From positions 5,059,501-5,123,500 of the forward strand of contig CM053154.1 in the NCBI GenBank assembly GCA_028571685.1: DNA of 64,000 nt. The letters are read 5' to 3'. The notes beneath the pieces are model-generated. The model was not told the DNA's origin and did not search any database. It was given only the letters and a program-made list of their open reading frames with translations. This DNA comes from Heterohyrax brucei (taxonomy: Eukaryota > Chordata > Mammalia > Hyracoidea > Procaviidae). Below, piece by piece: positions 11,214 to 21,559 of this stretch. A program made the translations under genes and the position numbers. Every line of letters starts with the position of its first letter. Position 1 is the first letter of the stretch.

Positions 11214-12273
11214 GTAAAAGCGGTTACTTTAAATGCCTGAAGAGCATGTTCTCAATTTCTGTACAGTCATTTGTTAAGACTGTAACATTAATTTATAGCT
11301 GGCCATCCTTTTTTAAAAGGGTCTGCAATTCAACACTGAATTAACTACAGGTGATACTGAAGAATCATTTTGAGATTTCTAGGATTATGTTACTTTAGAA
11401 AAAGTACTGGCCAAAACTGTTTCTATAAACTTGAAGAAATTTCTCAGGAAGTGAGAGAATAATGTTCTCTTCATATGTGTGAAAACCTGTTCAGAGAAAA
11501 GGCAGGCAGCTATTTCTGTGTTTTCCCAGACACTGCTACCAGGACCACTGGGTAGAAATGGTTTCATGAGTGGAACCCAGGAAGCATAGTGGTTAAGTGC
11601 TATACCTGCTACCCAGAAGGCTGGCAGTTCAAATCTGCCAAGCTCGCTTTGGAAACCCCGAGGGGACGTTCTCTGTCTACGGGGTCACTGAGTTGGGATT
11701 GAGCTGACAGCAGTGGGTTTGGTTTTTTGGAGTTTAGTAATTTATCAACTAGAATGATATCAACAGGGGATGTGTATTCTTGAAAAGATCCCATCAGGAC
11801 CATTATAGACATTTCTACATTGAGAGAAGTCTGGCAAAATTCTAGACACAGTGATTTTTCTTTTGGGCTTTAGAAGTGATTTTTAAAGGATTAAGAATTA
11901 ACTTACCGCCTGTCTAATGGAATATTTTATTCTAAGTAAATTGCTGTGCTCTGATTTGACTAATACCACATCCAGGCACTGTAGCTGAACATTTTCCTGA
12001 GTTCCTTACGTAAGACTTCTCCGTAACCAGTTAACCGGTGGCTGTTGACAGCCAAGCTGGTGCTCCCACGTGGAGATGACTGTTCACCTGATGGAAGTAA
12101 GAGGCAGGGCACCGCCTTGACTGTCCCAGGTTCCTGGCCTCTAGAAAATAAATCCATGTGAAGGGTTTGAATGACTCTGAGCCTATACATGTGTGTGGTG
12201 CTCTTCATGTTGGGACTCTGAAGTGTGCTCTGCTTGTGACTGGAATGTCATGGATGTCTTCTGACTTTTTTAG
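11214..12273. other. MKI67 intron
   Basis: Contains one SINE (11573-11733). Otherwise nothing recognised. It ends with the acceptor ctgactttttt-ag. Confidence 0.55.
11573..11733 (+). repeat. AfroSINE-type SINE
   Basis: Starts aacccaggaagcatagtgg, has 'ggcagttcaaatctgcca' and ends ttgggattgagctgacagcag with a ggtttggtttttt tail. Confidence 0.8.
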
Positions 12274-12316
12274 GATGGACCAGGAGACAGTGAAGAAAAC
12301 TCCTCTGGTGATCCTG
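12274..12316 (+). CDS. MKI67: MKI67 43-nt micro-exon
   Basis: Acceptor ctttttt-ag and donor g|gtaaagac bracket 43 nt reading DGPGDSEENSSGDP plus one base. The length is 3n+1. The upstream repeat exon ends in phase 0 while the downstream exon needs one leading base, so this exon restores the frame; skipping it would shift the tail out of frame. It has no recognised domain and is acidic and serine-rich. Confidence 0.72.
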
Positions 12317-12671
12317 GTAAAGACAGTAAGTAGAAGTCTTTGTCTGTGTGCAGTGCATCCAACATTTATCACACTTAGGAGTCTGCAGACAAGGAGAACA
12401 TTCTTAGGAAATGCTGAGAAGTGTACACTGCAGATGACAGTTATACCGTGCTACTACACTGGGGCTACCCACCTGCCTCAGCCTGCCTCCTGCATAGGCT
12501 CCCTGAGATCTGCACGTATGTGAAGTTCAAAATACAGCCAACATAAAAAAGACAAGTTTCTGTACCTATATGATGCTTTGTGAGAACTGACTGTATACAT
12601 AGGTGCTTATAAATACACATATATGTAAACAGACATGTTTAGAAATACATACATGTCCCTTTTTGTTACAG
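12317..12671. other. MKI67 intron
   Basis: Short intron of 355 bp with nothing recognised. Ends ccctttttgttacag. Confidence 0.6.
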
Positions 12672-15151
12672 AATCCCAGACTAACACTTCTGAAAAATTA
12701 AGGCCAAGGAATGTGGAAGACAGTGGTATAAATCGAAGAACAAGATACCCCCGCAGAAACAAAAGGATTCAAGAAGTGCAAGAATCGATAGCTTGGCCTC
12801 ACCAGACAGAGCAAGTGGCACCAGCATCCCATGAGAAGGCAACTGAGCCAAATACCACGGCGAGTCTTCATCAGGGACCGTCCCTCCCTTCTAGGCATAG
12901 ATGCGAAACAGACCCAGAAGTGCACGCGTCCCAAGAGCTTCCAGCAGCAGAAACAGTTCATGTAAATAAAGGTGAAAAGAAGACCCTAAAGAGCTCCCAA
13001 AAGAACAACTCAGCAGATGGCCCTGTGAGTGAAAAGGCAGTGAGCTTAAGATCCAGGGGAAGAAGCAAAACTGGTACAGATCTACCGGAAGCTGGGAGTC
13101 TGGCTGGCTCAGCAGAGGCTGCGCACACAGAGCACGGCGACAGAACAGTGGAGAGTTCACAGGGGAAAATCGAACCTATGGGCAAAGAGAAGATAGTTTT
13201 AAGATCGAGGAAGAAAACCAACACTGATTCTGGCCTGGTGACATGCTCAGACAAGGTCTTCACTGGCAGGACAGAAGAATCCAGCATTTCCCCTAGCGCA
13301 GCATCGCGAGTGTCCATGAGCAAGTGTCAGGAGGAGACAGCCAGTCACGCCTCGGATCGAGTCTGTACAGAGAAGGCGGCCAGGCGAGGGCTTAGGTTTG
13401 GACATGGACCTGGAACAGGCTCTGAACCTTCTCTCAGCCCACTCAATATAACTGAGACAGCTGACTCAGGGGACACAGGGAGAACCCGAGGCAGAAAACA
13501 GGAGAAGCACAGAGAGACGGCACTAACGCAAGAAGCACCTGTGAAGACGAGACAGCAGAGGACACGTCCCAGGGAGCAAACACAGCGTTCCCCCTCTGCC
13601 CCTGCTGTAGGTGAGGACGCCACCACAGACAAAGAGACACGTGTGAAGACGAGACAGCAGAAGACACGTCCCAGGGAGGAAACACAGCGTTCCCCCTCTG
13701 TCCCTGCTGTAGGCAAGGACGCCACCGCAGACAAAGAGACACGTGTGAAGACAACACAGCAGAAGACACGTCCCAGGGAGCAAACACAGCGTTCCCCCTC
13801 TGTCCCTGCTGTAGACGAGGACGCCACCGCAGACAAAGAGACACGTGTGAAGACGAGACAGCAGAAGACACGGCCCAGGGAGCAAACACAGCGTTCCCCC
13901 TCTGCCCCTGCTGTAGGTGAGGACGCCACCGCAGAGAAAGAGACACGTGTAAAGACGAGACACCAGAAGACACGTCCCAGGGAGGAAACACAGCGTTCCC
14001 CCTCTGTCCCTGCTGTAGGTAATGACGCCACCGCAGAGAAAGAGACACGTGTGAAGACGAGACAGCAGAAGACACGTCCCAGGGGGGAAACACAGCGTTC
14101 CCCCTCTGTCCCTGCTGTAGGTAAGGACGCCACCGCAGAGAAAGAGACACGTGTGAAGACGAGACAGCAGAAGACACGTCCCAGGGGGGAAACACAGCGT
14201 TCCCCCTCTGTCCCTGCTGTAAGTGAGGACGCCACCACAGAGAAAGAGATGCCACTACAGCAAGAGACACGCGTGAAGACGAGACAGCAGGGTACCCATC
14301 CTAAGGAGGAAACACAGCATGCCTGCTCTGTGTCTGCTCTGTGTGCGGCAGCCTCCACAGAAAAACAGACGCCACTAAAACACAAGACACGTATGAGGAC
14401 CAGACACCACAGTCCACGTCCTGATGAGGAAGCACAGCGTTGCTGCTCCTTCCCTGATGTAAGTGAGGATGCCACCACGGAAAAAGAAACACCACTGAAA
14501 CAAGAGACACGTCTGAGGAGAAGACGCCAGCGTACACATCCTGGTGAGGAGACACAGCACTCTCGCTCTCTGCCTCCTGCACAGGAGGAGGCCACCACAG
14601 GCAAGGACAAGAAAGACAAAAGGCTGCTGAGCCACACAGCTCCTCCCCAAGGTGGCAGAGGTTTAAGATCTAAAAGCAGGAACAAAGTGAGCACAGACGC
14701 AGAGGGACTTCTGAGCACAGCTCGTCTGGCAGAAACAACACAAAGAGAGGAAGCTGCAAAGAGGGCTGTTAAAGAGAGCCGTCAACAGGGGGAAGCAGCA
14801 GCCCCCGAGAGAATTCCAAGTCTGAGGTCTGGAAAGCAAAGTAAGGTGCCTGTCACCACGACTAAGAAAGGGGACGATGCTGAGCCCAGCACAGAGAGCA
14901 CCTCGGAGAAGAGTGCCAATGCTACCTCCGGGAAAGTCGCAGAAGACCCAGCCACTGCACCGGGACCAGGAATTCGATCCACAAGACTGAGAGCCAGAAA
15001 CCAGACAAAATCAGAGGCTGAGCTTTGTAGCAAAGAGAAATCAACCAAAGAGCCAAGCCACAACCAGAGTGGCATCAAGTCACTGCAGAGAGCAACCCGT
15101 GCTTCCAAAAGAGGCCTTCCTGAAGAGACAGCTACCACAAATCCACAGCAG
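12672..15151 (+). CDS. MKI67: MKI67 C-terminal exon: LR motifs plus second repeat array
   Basis: This 2,480-nt exon (826 whole codons) lies between gttacag and gtaattca. Its ends match the human C-terminal LR region: recurring leucine/arginine motifs SLRSRGRSKT (about 13041), VLRSRKKTN (about 13196), GLRSKSRNK (about 14656), SLRSGKQSK (about 14818) and TRLRARNQTKSEAE (about 14980), then a VQR.TR.KR-like basic end (LQRATRASKRG). In human this region binds DNA/chromatin and anchors Ki-67 on mitotic chromosomes. In the middle (13541-14630) sits a 10-copy tandem array of 34- to 40-residue units rich in K, R, T and Q. I recall no equivalent in human Ki-67. The exon ends in phase 0 and splices to the last exon. 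Confidence 0.93.
13541..14630 (+). repeat. Coding minisatellite, 102-bp then 120-bp units
   Basis: Unit starts fall at 13541, 13643, 13745, 13847, 13949, 14051 and 14153 (102-bp steps), then 14273, 14393 and 14513 (120-bp steps with an extra MPLQQE/TPLK.E insert). The unit reads VKTRQQKTRPREETQRSP, then SVPAVGKDATAEKETR. Copies 1-7 are nearly identical and copies 8-10 are diverged, so the left part looks recently homogenised. All unit lengths are multiples of three, so both strands keep long open frames here. Confidence 0.95.
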
Positions 15152-15610
15152 GTAATTCATTGTTTTTATTTTGGATGAGCACAGAATGTTCCGGTGTATT
15201 TTTGCCCCATGTCGCACAGGGGGCAAAGGAAACACGTTACAGTTGTGCACTGCATAGCGTCCATGAGGGCAACCCCTGACGGCACATATGCCCACGGTCA
15301 GGCCCGCACCCTCCAGGGGATGCCCACAGTCTGACTCAGCAGTGAGGCTGCCTTGCCACCTCCACTTGTCGAAACAGGCTCCCCTGCTGCTGGGAGGAGT
15401 GTGTGCCCGACCTGATTCCCAAGCCCCCTGTCCGAGCACCCACGGCCAGCAGGGTGGGGTGCCTCGACTCAGAGACTGCTCCCTGCTCCCAAGCCCCCAC
15501 CTGGAGCTCCCCACCAAGACCTTCAGGAGCTGCAAGGCAGCATGTGACAGTGCGACCTGGCACTCACGTGCAATGTCCACAGCAGGAGCTGCCCAGGCCC
15601 CGTGCCACAC

Positions 15611-15793
15611 GGCGGCCCTCTAGCCCAGGTGTCCGGGACCCACGCCGCACGGCGGCCCTCTAGCCCAGGTGTCCGGGACCCACGCCGCACGGCGGCCCTC
15701 TAGCCCAGGTGTCCGGGACCCACGCCGCACGGCGGCCCTCTAGCCCAGGTGTCCGGGACCCACGCCGCACGGCGGCCCTCTAGCCCAGGTGTC
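15611..15793 (+). repeat. 40-bp minisatellite, 5 copies
   Basis: Units starting ggcggccctctagcccaggt fall at 15611, 15651, 15691, 15731 and 15771, essentially identical except for the first and last. GC-rich with CpG. Confidence 0.95.
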
Positions 15794-16984
15794 TGGGAGC
15801 CCAGGCCCTACAGACTTGGGTGTTCTCATGATGTCCAAAACACATAACATCCCATGTCACAGAACAGGCGGGCACTAAGCGACACATGACTCCTTGTGAC
15901 ACGCTGCCAGCTCCCAGTTATACCACTAGGTGTACACAGTTTCCCTTCGTAGCTGTATTTTAATAAATGTTTTAGGGATTCTATGTAATTTAAAAATCCA
16001 CATCCCAAAGACTTGACCCGGAAGCACTGGGCCCTTACCTAGTCGCTGTTCTGACTGTTGATGCTGTACCCCTTTTGAGGACCGTAAGCAGCTGTCCTCA
16101 GCCTCTTGTTCAACCAACCTTCCCCAAGGAGAAAAGTTGTGTTGCACCTGATTTCAAAGGACAGTCTCTGAAAGCTAGACTAAACAAAAGTCAGAGGCAT
16201 CCATGAGGCAGACAGCACCAAGTTTCCAGTGCATGGGACTGCTTGTGTCCTTCCATGCCCCTACCCGCAACTGAAGAACAGTTACCCTGAAGAGCTGTAT
16301 GTGACATTGAAGTCCTATCAAATTTAGTTGTACATAATTGTCACTTGAATAAATCCATGGGGCATGACTAAATTCTACTGCATTCTTTTTGGAGAATATC
16401 TGATTTAGCTACATTAAAAGGCAAATATGCTGAATGGTTGCCTTCCTGTGAGGGGCATAAATTTGCTTCTCAGCATGCAAAATTTGGACCTATAATTACA
16501 ATTTTCTGAGCTCAGCAGATTAAACTAATATGGCAGTAACTTTAGATATCAGAATTCTGGCAACTCCCGTTGTCCTAACTAGCACAAACTCTAGAACAAG
16601 CTCGAGTTTGCCACTGGAGCCCGAGCTCCCCAGATGCTGCACCGCAGTAACTAACACGGACAGGCCAGCGTGCCTATCTGGAGGGCTGCTGCGACTAGGT
16701 GAGGGTCGGGAGTCCCGGCAGCGAGGACCAGCGTCGTGTCAGAGACAGGAAAGGGAGACTCTGAGCAGCGGACTTGCTTGTCGGCAGATGTCACCAGGTG
16801 CTGGCTGGAAGCCAAGCTAGTGACGATGGCAGGACATGTTCCTAGACAGCACAGGCACCTCCGCCCTCGGTGCTGGCTGTCACGTCTGCTCTGGCTCCCA
16901 GTGACCCCACGCACAGCACGGCACGCTGCCCAGTCCCGCGCCCCCTCACAGTGGGGTGCTGGAGCCCACCGCTGCAGCCACAGT

Positions 16985-18010
16985 GTCAGTGCACCTTGCT
17001 GGGGGCCCTCTTCTTTTTTGCTGACCCTCTACGAAACATGATGTCCTTCTCTGGGGCTATCACGTGTTTGAAACACGTGAGATGAAGTCTCACCATCCCC
17101 ACTTTTAAGGAACATTCGGGCTGTACTTCTTCCAGAACAGATCTGTTCACTGACCCGGAAGTCCACGGGACAGTCAGTGTTCTCTGCCAGCGCCATGGCG
17201 CAGAGGCATCGATTCTCTGGTCTTGTTCATTGTCCAGCTTCAGCACACACACGCTGACTGAAGTTCCGTGACTTGAGTCAGGCGCACATTAGTCCTCAAG
17301 GTGACATCTTCGCTTCTTTCTTTTTTTAAAGAAGATACCCTTTGCAGATTTGCCCAATGGACTATGTCATTTAATTTCTGGGTGTTGATTGTGGATCCAA
17401 GTAAAACAAAATCCTTGACAGCTATAATATTTTCTCTTTTTATCATGATGTTGCTCTCCGGTCCACTTGTAAGGATTTCTGTCCTGTTTTTTGTTGAGGT
17501 GTTATCCATATGAAGGCTGTTGTCTTTGATTTTCATCAGTCAGTGCTTCAAATTTAGGTTTCACATGACCACAAGAAGTGTTCTGGAATTCTCCTCTGCA
17601 ATGTTACCCATAATTTGTTATGATCTACACAGTTGAATGCCTTTGCATAGTCAATCAAACCGAGGTAAACACCTTTCCAATATTCTCTTTCAGCCAAGGT
17701 CCATCCAACATCAGCAATGATATCCCTCATATGATCTGGTTACAATAACAAAAACCCTGCTGCTGAGTCAATTCTAACTCACAGCAGCCCTCCAGCTCAG
17801 TGGAACAGTCCATAGGACTTCCAAAGAGTACTTAGTGGGTTGGAACTGCCCACCTTTTGGTTAACAGCTGATCTCTTAACCACTGTGCCACTAGGGCTTC
17901 TTGATGTAAGTGACCATGATGTTGTATCCTGTGATGCACACCTCACGCTTTCCTATCTTCTGAGTGAGCAGATGGTCTACAACCTAGCCTTTTCCTGACA
18001 GGTGTTATTA
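16985..18010 (-). mobile_element. RTE-class LINE fragment, 3' half of reverse transcriptase
   Basis: On the - strand the decoded fragments KDFVLLGSTINTQ (within 17240-17536) and WRWQRTLTVPWTSG..NRSVLEE (within 16986-17252) correspond to the C-terminal part of RTE-type reverse transcriptases (VEDFIFLGS.I and LWCWRRLLRVPWT). The frame is broken in several places and a SINE interrupts it, so it is a dead copy. Boundaries are approximate. Confidence 0.8.
17735..17903 (-). repeat. AfroSINE-type SINE nested in RTE
   Basis: Reverse orientation: opens aaaaccctgctgctgagtcaa and closes ttaaccactgtgccactagggc. It interrupts the RTE copy. Confidence 0.85.
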
Positions 18011-18889
18011 TGAACATGTGTGCTGCTCTGTATAAGGTATGGCCTTCAGGAGCCACTGAATTCCTGCAAAGTCTCAGGTTTTTTAATTCTTGTCTTTCTG
18101 GCTCCCTCTCCTCCTACCACCAGTGGTCACTTGATAAAAGTTGTTAGCGTGACTGCTGCTATAATTATGCCTAGTGTTATAATTCGCTTTTTCTGTCTTG
18201 CTGTTTGGTCGGCCAGCAAACACACAAGGGGCTCACCGGCAGATCAAGTGCGTGCACCCCCCTGCTTTGGGGCACCTGCTGGGGGAAATCAGGTCTCATC
18301 TTTTATTATCTCTAGATGTTACCTAACTTGCTAGAAGGGTGATCTTGCCAAGGAAGGAATCCCTAAGTAAATTATGCATATGAGATTTCATCCAATATTG
18401 CTTAAAATGGAAGGTTTTGCTATACAAAATGTGTCCTATGAGTGAAGTCAGTTGGGATAACTCTGACTACTCTCAGATACTCAAAAGATGAGAGTGGCAT
18501 GTGGGCCAAATTTGAGTGTCTGTGCCTTAATCACACTCACATGATTAAGTGATCATCTGCTTTGTGGAGGTGGTCTGATCACGATGACCCGCAAATTTAG
18601 TCCTGATGATGTCCTCTGCATTTGGATTCAGAAGGCACTGAACTGAAGACATCAATGTTTCTTGGTGGTCTTTCTAGTGTGTATTTATAGGGAAACATTC
18701 TTGTACTGCTTGTTAACTTTAGAAATAGATTACAAACTTTTCCATGAAAAGATGCAACACATATTAAAGACAACAGTAAAATCGATTCAGGGGAGAACTG
18801 CGATAGTGGGTCTCTTAAAACTCATTTCCAATCTCAAAACTGAATTTATAGAATTGAGGACCTGAGTGACACCCAGTAAGAATTCAACT

Positions 18890-18976
18890 GTGTGAGTGTG
18901 TGTGTGTGTCTGTGTCTGTGTCTGTGTCTGTGTGTCTGTGTCTGTGTGTGGGTGGGTGGGCGGGTGGGTGGGTGGC
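18890..18976 (+). repeat. (TG)n/(TCTGTG)n/(GGGT)n microsatellite
   Basis: Pure TG, then TCTGTG and GTGGGTGGGC repeats, about 70 bp upstream of the last-exon acceptor. Confidence 0.95.
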
Positions 18977-19045
18977 TTGGTAGAGAAGCGATTACAAAGT
19001 TGTTCTTTAAAATTACTTAGGAGTTATATTTTTCTTCCCAAACAG

Positions 19046-19114
19046 GATAAGAACATCATACCAACAAAGAGAATTAGAACCAGAAGAGACCCAGGTAATG
19101 GGGATGCCTGGTGA
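19046..19114 (+). CDS. MKI67: MKI67 last coding exon and stop
   Basis: The acceptor cttcccaaacag leads into DKNIIPTKRIRTRRDPGNGDAW and a TGA at 19112-19114. The KRIRTRR core corresponds to human KKIRTRSHRDSEDI at the extreme C-terminus, so the frame and the end are confirmed. The terminal residues differ and the protein ends in W. Confidence 0.93.
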   Translation, partial: DKNIIPTKRIRTRRDPGNGDAW

Positions 19115-19275
19115 AGCTGAGGAAGGAAAGGAAAAAACAAAGTGACGGTGTACTGTAAACTATAAATATCCCTTCATAGGATAGTTGTCATAAAATTTAG
19201 CAAAATCTTAAGTAACGTAACAAAGTGTAATGCTTCCTTTTATATCCCAATAAATTTGCTGTTGGTAAATGTCTG
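19115..19275 (+). promoter_or_regulatory. MKI67: MKI67 3' UTR with poly(A) signal
   Basis: The first canonical AATAAA after the stop is at 19249-19254 in an AT-rich context, followed by a T/G-rich stretch (ttgctgttggtaaatgtctg). Cleavage around 19270-19285 is inferred; a longer 3' UTR cannot be excluded. Confidence 0.65.
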
Positions 19276-20089
19276 TAAACTTTGTGTCATTTAGCTTTTC
19301 ATATTCGTTGGTGATGAAGGTGGGAAACTTTCTGTGATGCAGTTCACATTTACTTTAGAAAGAAGCCCTAGGGGAAAAGAACAATGACAAATCTGTCTAG
19401 ACCAACTGTCCTGTTCCTGCCACCAAACTCATCCAGTGGCCCTGTGACGAGCTGCTGCTTGTTTGCACCCTCCTGCCCCTCCCCCTAGGTCTAGCAACGT
19501 GAGGTGACTCTTGCTCAGAGACCACCCCCTCCAGAAAACTTGGGAGGGGGACGTATAATGCTAGGCACCCTATCTCATTTCCTTGACCTGGCATTTTTAA
19601 TTTCCGATTTGCTGACATTTCACATTACTGTCTAGAGATGTGTTACTTTAACACGCAGTATTAAGTTTCTGCCTGTTTCTGGCTGTAGTTCTGTTTCACA
19701 CTGCTTGTTCTCAGCTTGACTTCTGACTCTGTTTAGTTATGGTTTTCTTTTGCCCTTTTAATTCTTTCATTGTAACTCCCTTATACCAGAAGTGTGGTTG
19801 CTGACGCAAACTCCAGAATCAGAATGCCTTCAGTTTTGACTCCTGTTCCCCGATCCCCACACACTTTCTCAGTTTTCTAAACAGGAGATATAGCACTTCT
19901 AGAGATGGCTGTCAGAGATGGACCAGCGCAGGTGGTCCCTGGTTCCAGGTAGATTTCTTTCTCAACGGCACTTGGCTTGGCTTGGCAATAGGTACTTACT
20001 GCTAGTGATTTTTCCCATTTTGATTCTCAGCGGCCTTTTTCATTGCTCCTATTCTCAGTTTTTCATTACGCTTACTGCTGTGGCTAGTT

Positions 20090-20640
20090 GTGTTGGGGGT
20101 TCCCAAGACCACCCTCAGCCTTGATAACTCATTCAAGACTCCCAGGAACTAGAAGCTGTCACACTCGCCATTACAATCATTATAGCGGAGGGACACAGGA
20201 CAAAATCAGCCAAGGAAAAGGCCACATGGGGTGAAGGCTAGGAGAAACCAGGAACGTGCTACCGGGTGACCCTTCCAGGGGAGTCATATGGGGCATGCTT
20301 AATTCTAGCTGTAATGTGTGACAACATTTGCAAAGGCTGCCAGCCAGGGAAGCTCACCTAAACCCTGGTGGCCCTCGGTGTTTACAGGGGTCAGTCACGT
20401 CTGCAGGCCTGGGGGATTGTCCTCGCTACACAGACTCCACATTCCCAGAGCACAGAGAGAACACTGTAAGTCAGTGTTAGCTTAAAATACTCTGGCTAAA
20501 ATTCTACAGCTTGGCCCAACTTGCCAGGCAAACAGAAAGCACTCTATCAGGAAGAACATTCTGAGGCCTCAGAGTGGCTCCCAGGAACCAGCCAGTGGCC
20601 AGTCCTGAAAACACCTTTCTTGGGAACATGCAGGTCTGAG
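20090..20640. repeat. LTR-like interspersed repeat, old
   Basis: The sequence from tgttgggggttcccaagacc, through 'ggacaaaatcagccaaggaaaag', 'cacatggggtgaag' and 'gcttaattctagc', to 'gccagggaagctcacc' has the look of an old ERVL-type solitary LTR. No coding sequence. Family assignment is uncertain. Confidence 0.45.
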
Positions 20641-21559
20641 TAAGCCAGGCCTGCTGAGTTACCCTTCTCTGTAAAATATGAAGACATATTTTATGCAGAG
20701 CTTTTGCTTTTAAACATTTTCCTTTGAATTACTGAGTTTACATAGTAGTTTTAATCTTCTCCATTGTCTTGTGTACCAGACAGGTAAGATAAAGGTGAAA
20801 GCCTACTCAGTGGCCATGGAGATTCTACCCTTTGTGACTCCCAGAGACCTGACCAACAGTTGCCAGTGACATGGATGGGCAGAAGGCTGACACTGGCTAA
20901 AGTGAGGAGCAAGGGCTCCAGAGCAGGGGCTCTGATGAGGGCCACGGTTAGAGAGGGAATCCAGTCTGGCTCAGGTGAGCAGATGGAAAAAGGTGAACAC
21001 CACCGTAAGAACTGTCCTCACGGAGGGCAGCAGACGGGCAGGTCCACATCTGAGGCAGAAGAAACCACTTGGTCACACAACCTGATTCTGGGCCACCAGG
21101 CTAGAGTGGGCACTTGGGCCCAGGTTCCCCAGCAGCAGCTACAACGAGGCCTGTTAACTCCAGGTTACTCAGTGAGCAGGACCAGTCTTCCAGCCGAACG
21201 CCACAAGGACCTGTGAGGTTTCTTTCTTCCCCACCAGGCAGGGGCAGGGAGAGGCCTCTTGAGAATTAGGACTGGGGTGAGGTCTGTTCGAGGGAATCTA
21301 GCCTGAGCAGTGGACTTGCAGAGGAGGGAAGAGGGGCCCCTAGAGGGAGCTGGAAAAGTAGGGAAGTAGCCCGTGTTCTGACCACCTGTGGCTGAGCTGA
21401 GTGAACACCACGGAAGGGAGAGGGCTGCTGTCTCAGGGACTCAGCCTCCTGGGCAGAGGCCACGTCGGGCCTGGAGCACCATCAGAGGTTACAGTTAAGC
21501 AGGAAGAGATTTACCTGGAGCCAGAACTGCCCAGATTGTACAGTTATTAGATTCTGGAT

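Larger units (their letters stand above)
15152..19045. other. MKI67 last intron
   Basis: Holds a 40-bp minisatellite, an antisense RTE LINE with a nested SINE, and a TG-rich microsatellite, all listed separately. The parts 15800-16980 and 18010-18890 show nothing recognised. Ends with the acceptor ttcttcccaaacag. Confidence 0.6.
1..19275 (+). other. MKI67: MKI67 gene, 3' part (5' end outside window)
   Basis: Ki-67 is the proliferation-associated protein that coats mitotic chromosomes, organises perichromosomal material and recruits protein phosphatase 1. Exons in this window splice in one continuous frame, with all phases agreeing, from position 1905 to the stop at 19114, about 2,532 residues. 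They carry the RVSF PP1-docking segment, a tandem-repeat exon with TP/SP-rich units, LRSR-type basic tail motifs and a final exon ending in an RIRTRR-like motif. Order and content match Ki-67 of other mammals, and PTPRE lies convergently downstream as in human. The N-terminal FHA domain is not in the window. Sequence outside the PP1 segment is strongly diverged from human, as is usual for this fast-evolving protein, but no internal stop breaks the frame. Confidence 0.95.

Noticed and set aside
13345-14718. 457-aa and 275-aa open frames on the - strand
   Set aside because: They are the antisense shadow of the 102-bp coding minisatellite; the period is a multiple of three, so a frame without stops repeats. 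Low-complexity Leu/Cys/Ser peptide, no family resemblance.
15611-15793. CRISPR-like regular repeat
   Set aside because: Contiguous 40-bp units without spacers in a mammalian intron; an ordinary minisatellite.
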